NCBI GenBank assembly: GCA_002837415.1
Contig: PJCV01000009.1
Span: 1 to 48,845 of the forward strand
Origin: Actinomycetales bacterium SN12
Lineage (GTDB): Bacteria; Actinomycetota; Actinomycetes; Actinomycetales; Microbacteriaceae
Length of the DNA: 48,845 nucleotides
Direction: 5' to 3'
How positions within the stretch are numbered: the first letter of the stretch is position 1; each line of letters starts with the position of its first letter. The position numbers and the translations under genes were made by a program. A model generated the notes under the pieces. That model did not search any database, had not been told where the DNA came from, and worked only from the letters and a program-made list of their open reading frames with translations. Positions 48,805-48,845 of this stretch are shown here, one piece after another.

Positions 48805-48845
48805 CCCCGCTCATTCGCCGACACCCCCAGTTTCCGCCGAGACCC

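Noticed and set aside
1..48845. CRISPR array
   Set aside because: No regularly spaced direct repeats of 24-40 bases were seen; the repeats present are isolated inverted pairs.

Overview
The window looks like chromosome of a high-GC actinobacterium, most likely Microbacterium or a close relative. This rests on very GC-rich codon third positions, GTG/TTG starts, an Lsr2 protein, mycoredoxin, DUF6458- and DUF2510-type proteins, and the frequent 'ggatgcc' codon pair. The taxon is inferred from style and gene families; no search was run.

Positions 1 to about 39,480 form an accessory (genomic-island-like) region. Codon use is mixed, several genes are broken, and defence or conflict genes are dense. 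From left to right it holds: an inverted repeat; two small unknown genes; a GIY-YIG (T5orf172-like) nuclease; an antitoxin-like protein followed by an apparent stub of its partner; a SRAP-domain protein; small proteins; an orphan VbhA-type (Fic) antitoxin beside a broken XRE gene; a 1020-residue protein joining helical repeats, an APH-like kinase domain and a KptA/Tpt1 RNA 2'-phosphotransferase domain; a membrane GAF protein; a second antitoxin-like gene interrupted by an amber codon; a Dcm-type cytosine methyltransferase with a GHKL ATPase carrying a C-terminal PD-(D/E)XK-like motif (MORC/MutL-type restriction pair); small frameshifted genes; an ABC exporter with its own two-component system; an XRE regulator with a palindromic operator; a RES/Xre toxin-antitoxin pair; a NERD nuclease; DUF898 and DUF2510 proteins; Lsr2; a cluster of GIY-YIG proteins; a BcgI-like restriction-modification pair; a ruined helicase-nuclease gene; a DUF488, putative dual-OB and HExxH protein group; and an Mrr-like endonuclease.

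At about 39,425-39,480 there is a 3'-terminal tRNA-like fragment with a canonical T-arm, followed at once by a rho-independent terminator. This is what the far end (attR) of an element integrated into a tRNA gene would look like. No integrase lies in the window.

From about 39.6 kb the sequence becomes ordinary Microbacteriaceae chromosome: an ankyrin protein next to a frameshifted TNT toxin domain, cyclodeaminase-like protein, dGTPase-like HD protein, NADPH:quinone-type oxidoreductase, DUF6458 membrane protein, MarR regulator, GT2/GtrA glycosyltransferase, mycoredoxin and aldehyde dehydrogenase. Small dispersed repeats lie between these genes and, unusually, inside the last one.

The most novel-looking item is the kinase-KptA fusion at 5679-8741. 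All four Tpt1 catalytic residues and the kinase catalytic residues appear intact. One polypeptide may therefore be able to add and remove an RNA phosphate, or the kinase may control the phosphotransferase.
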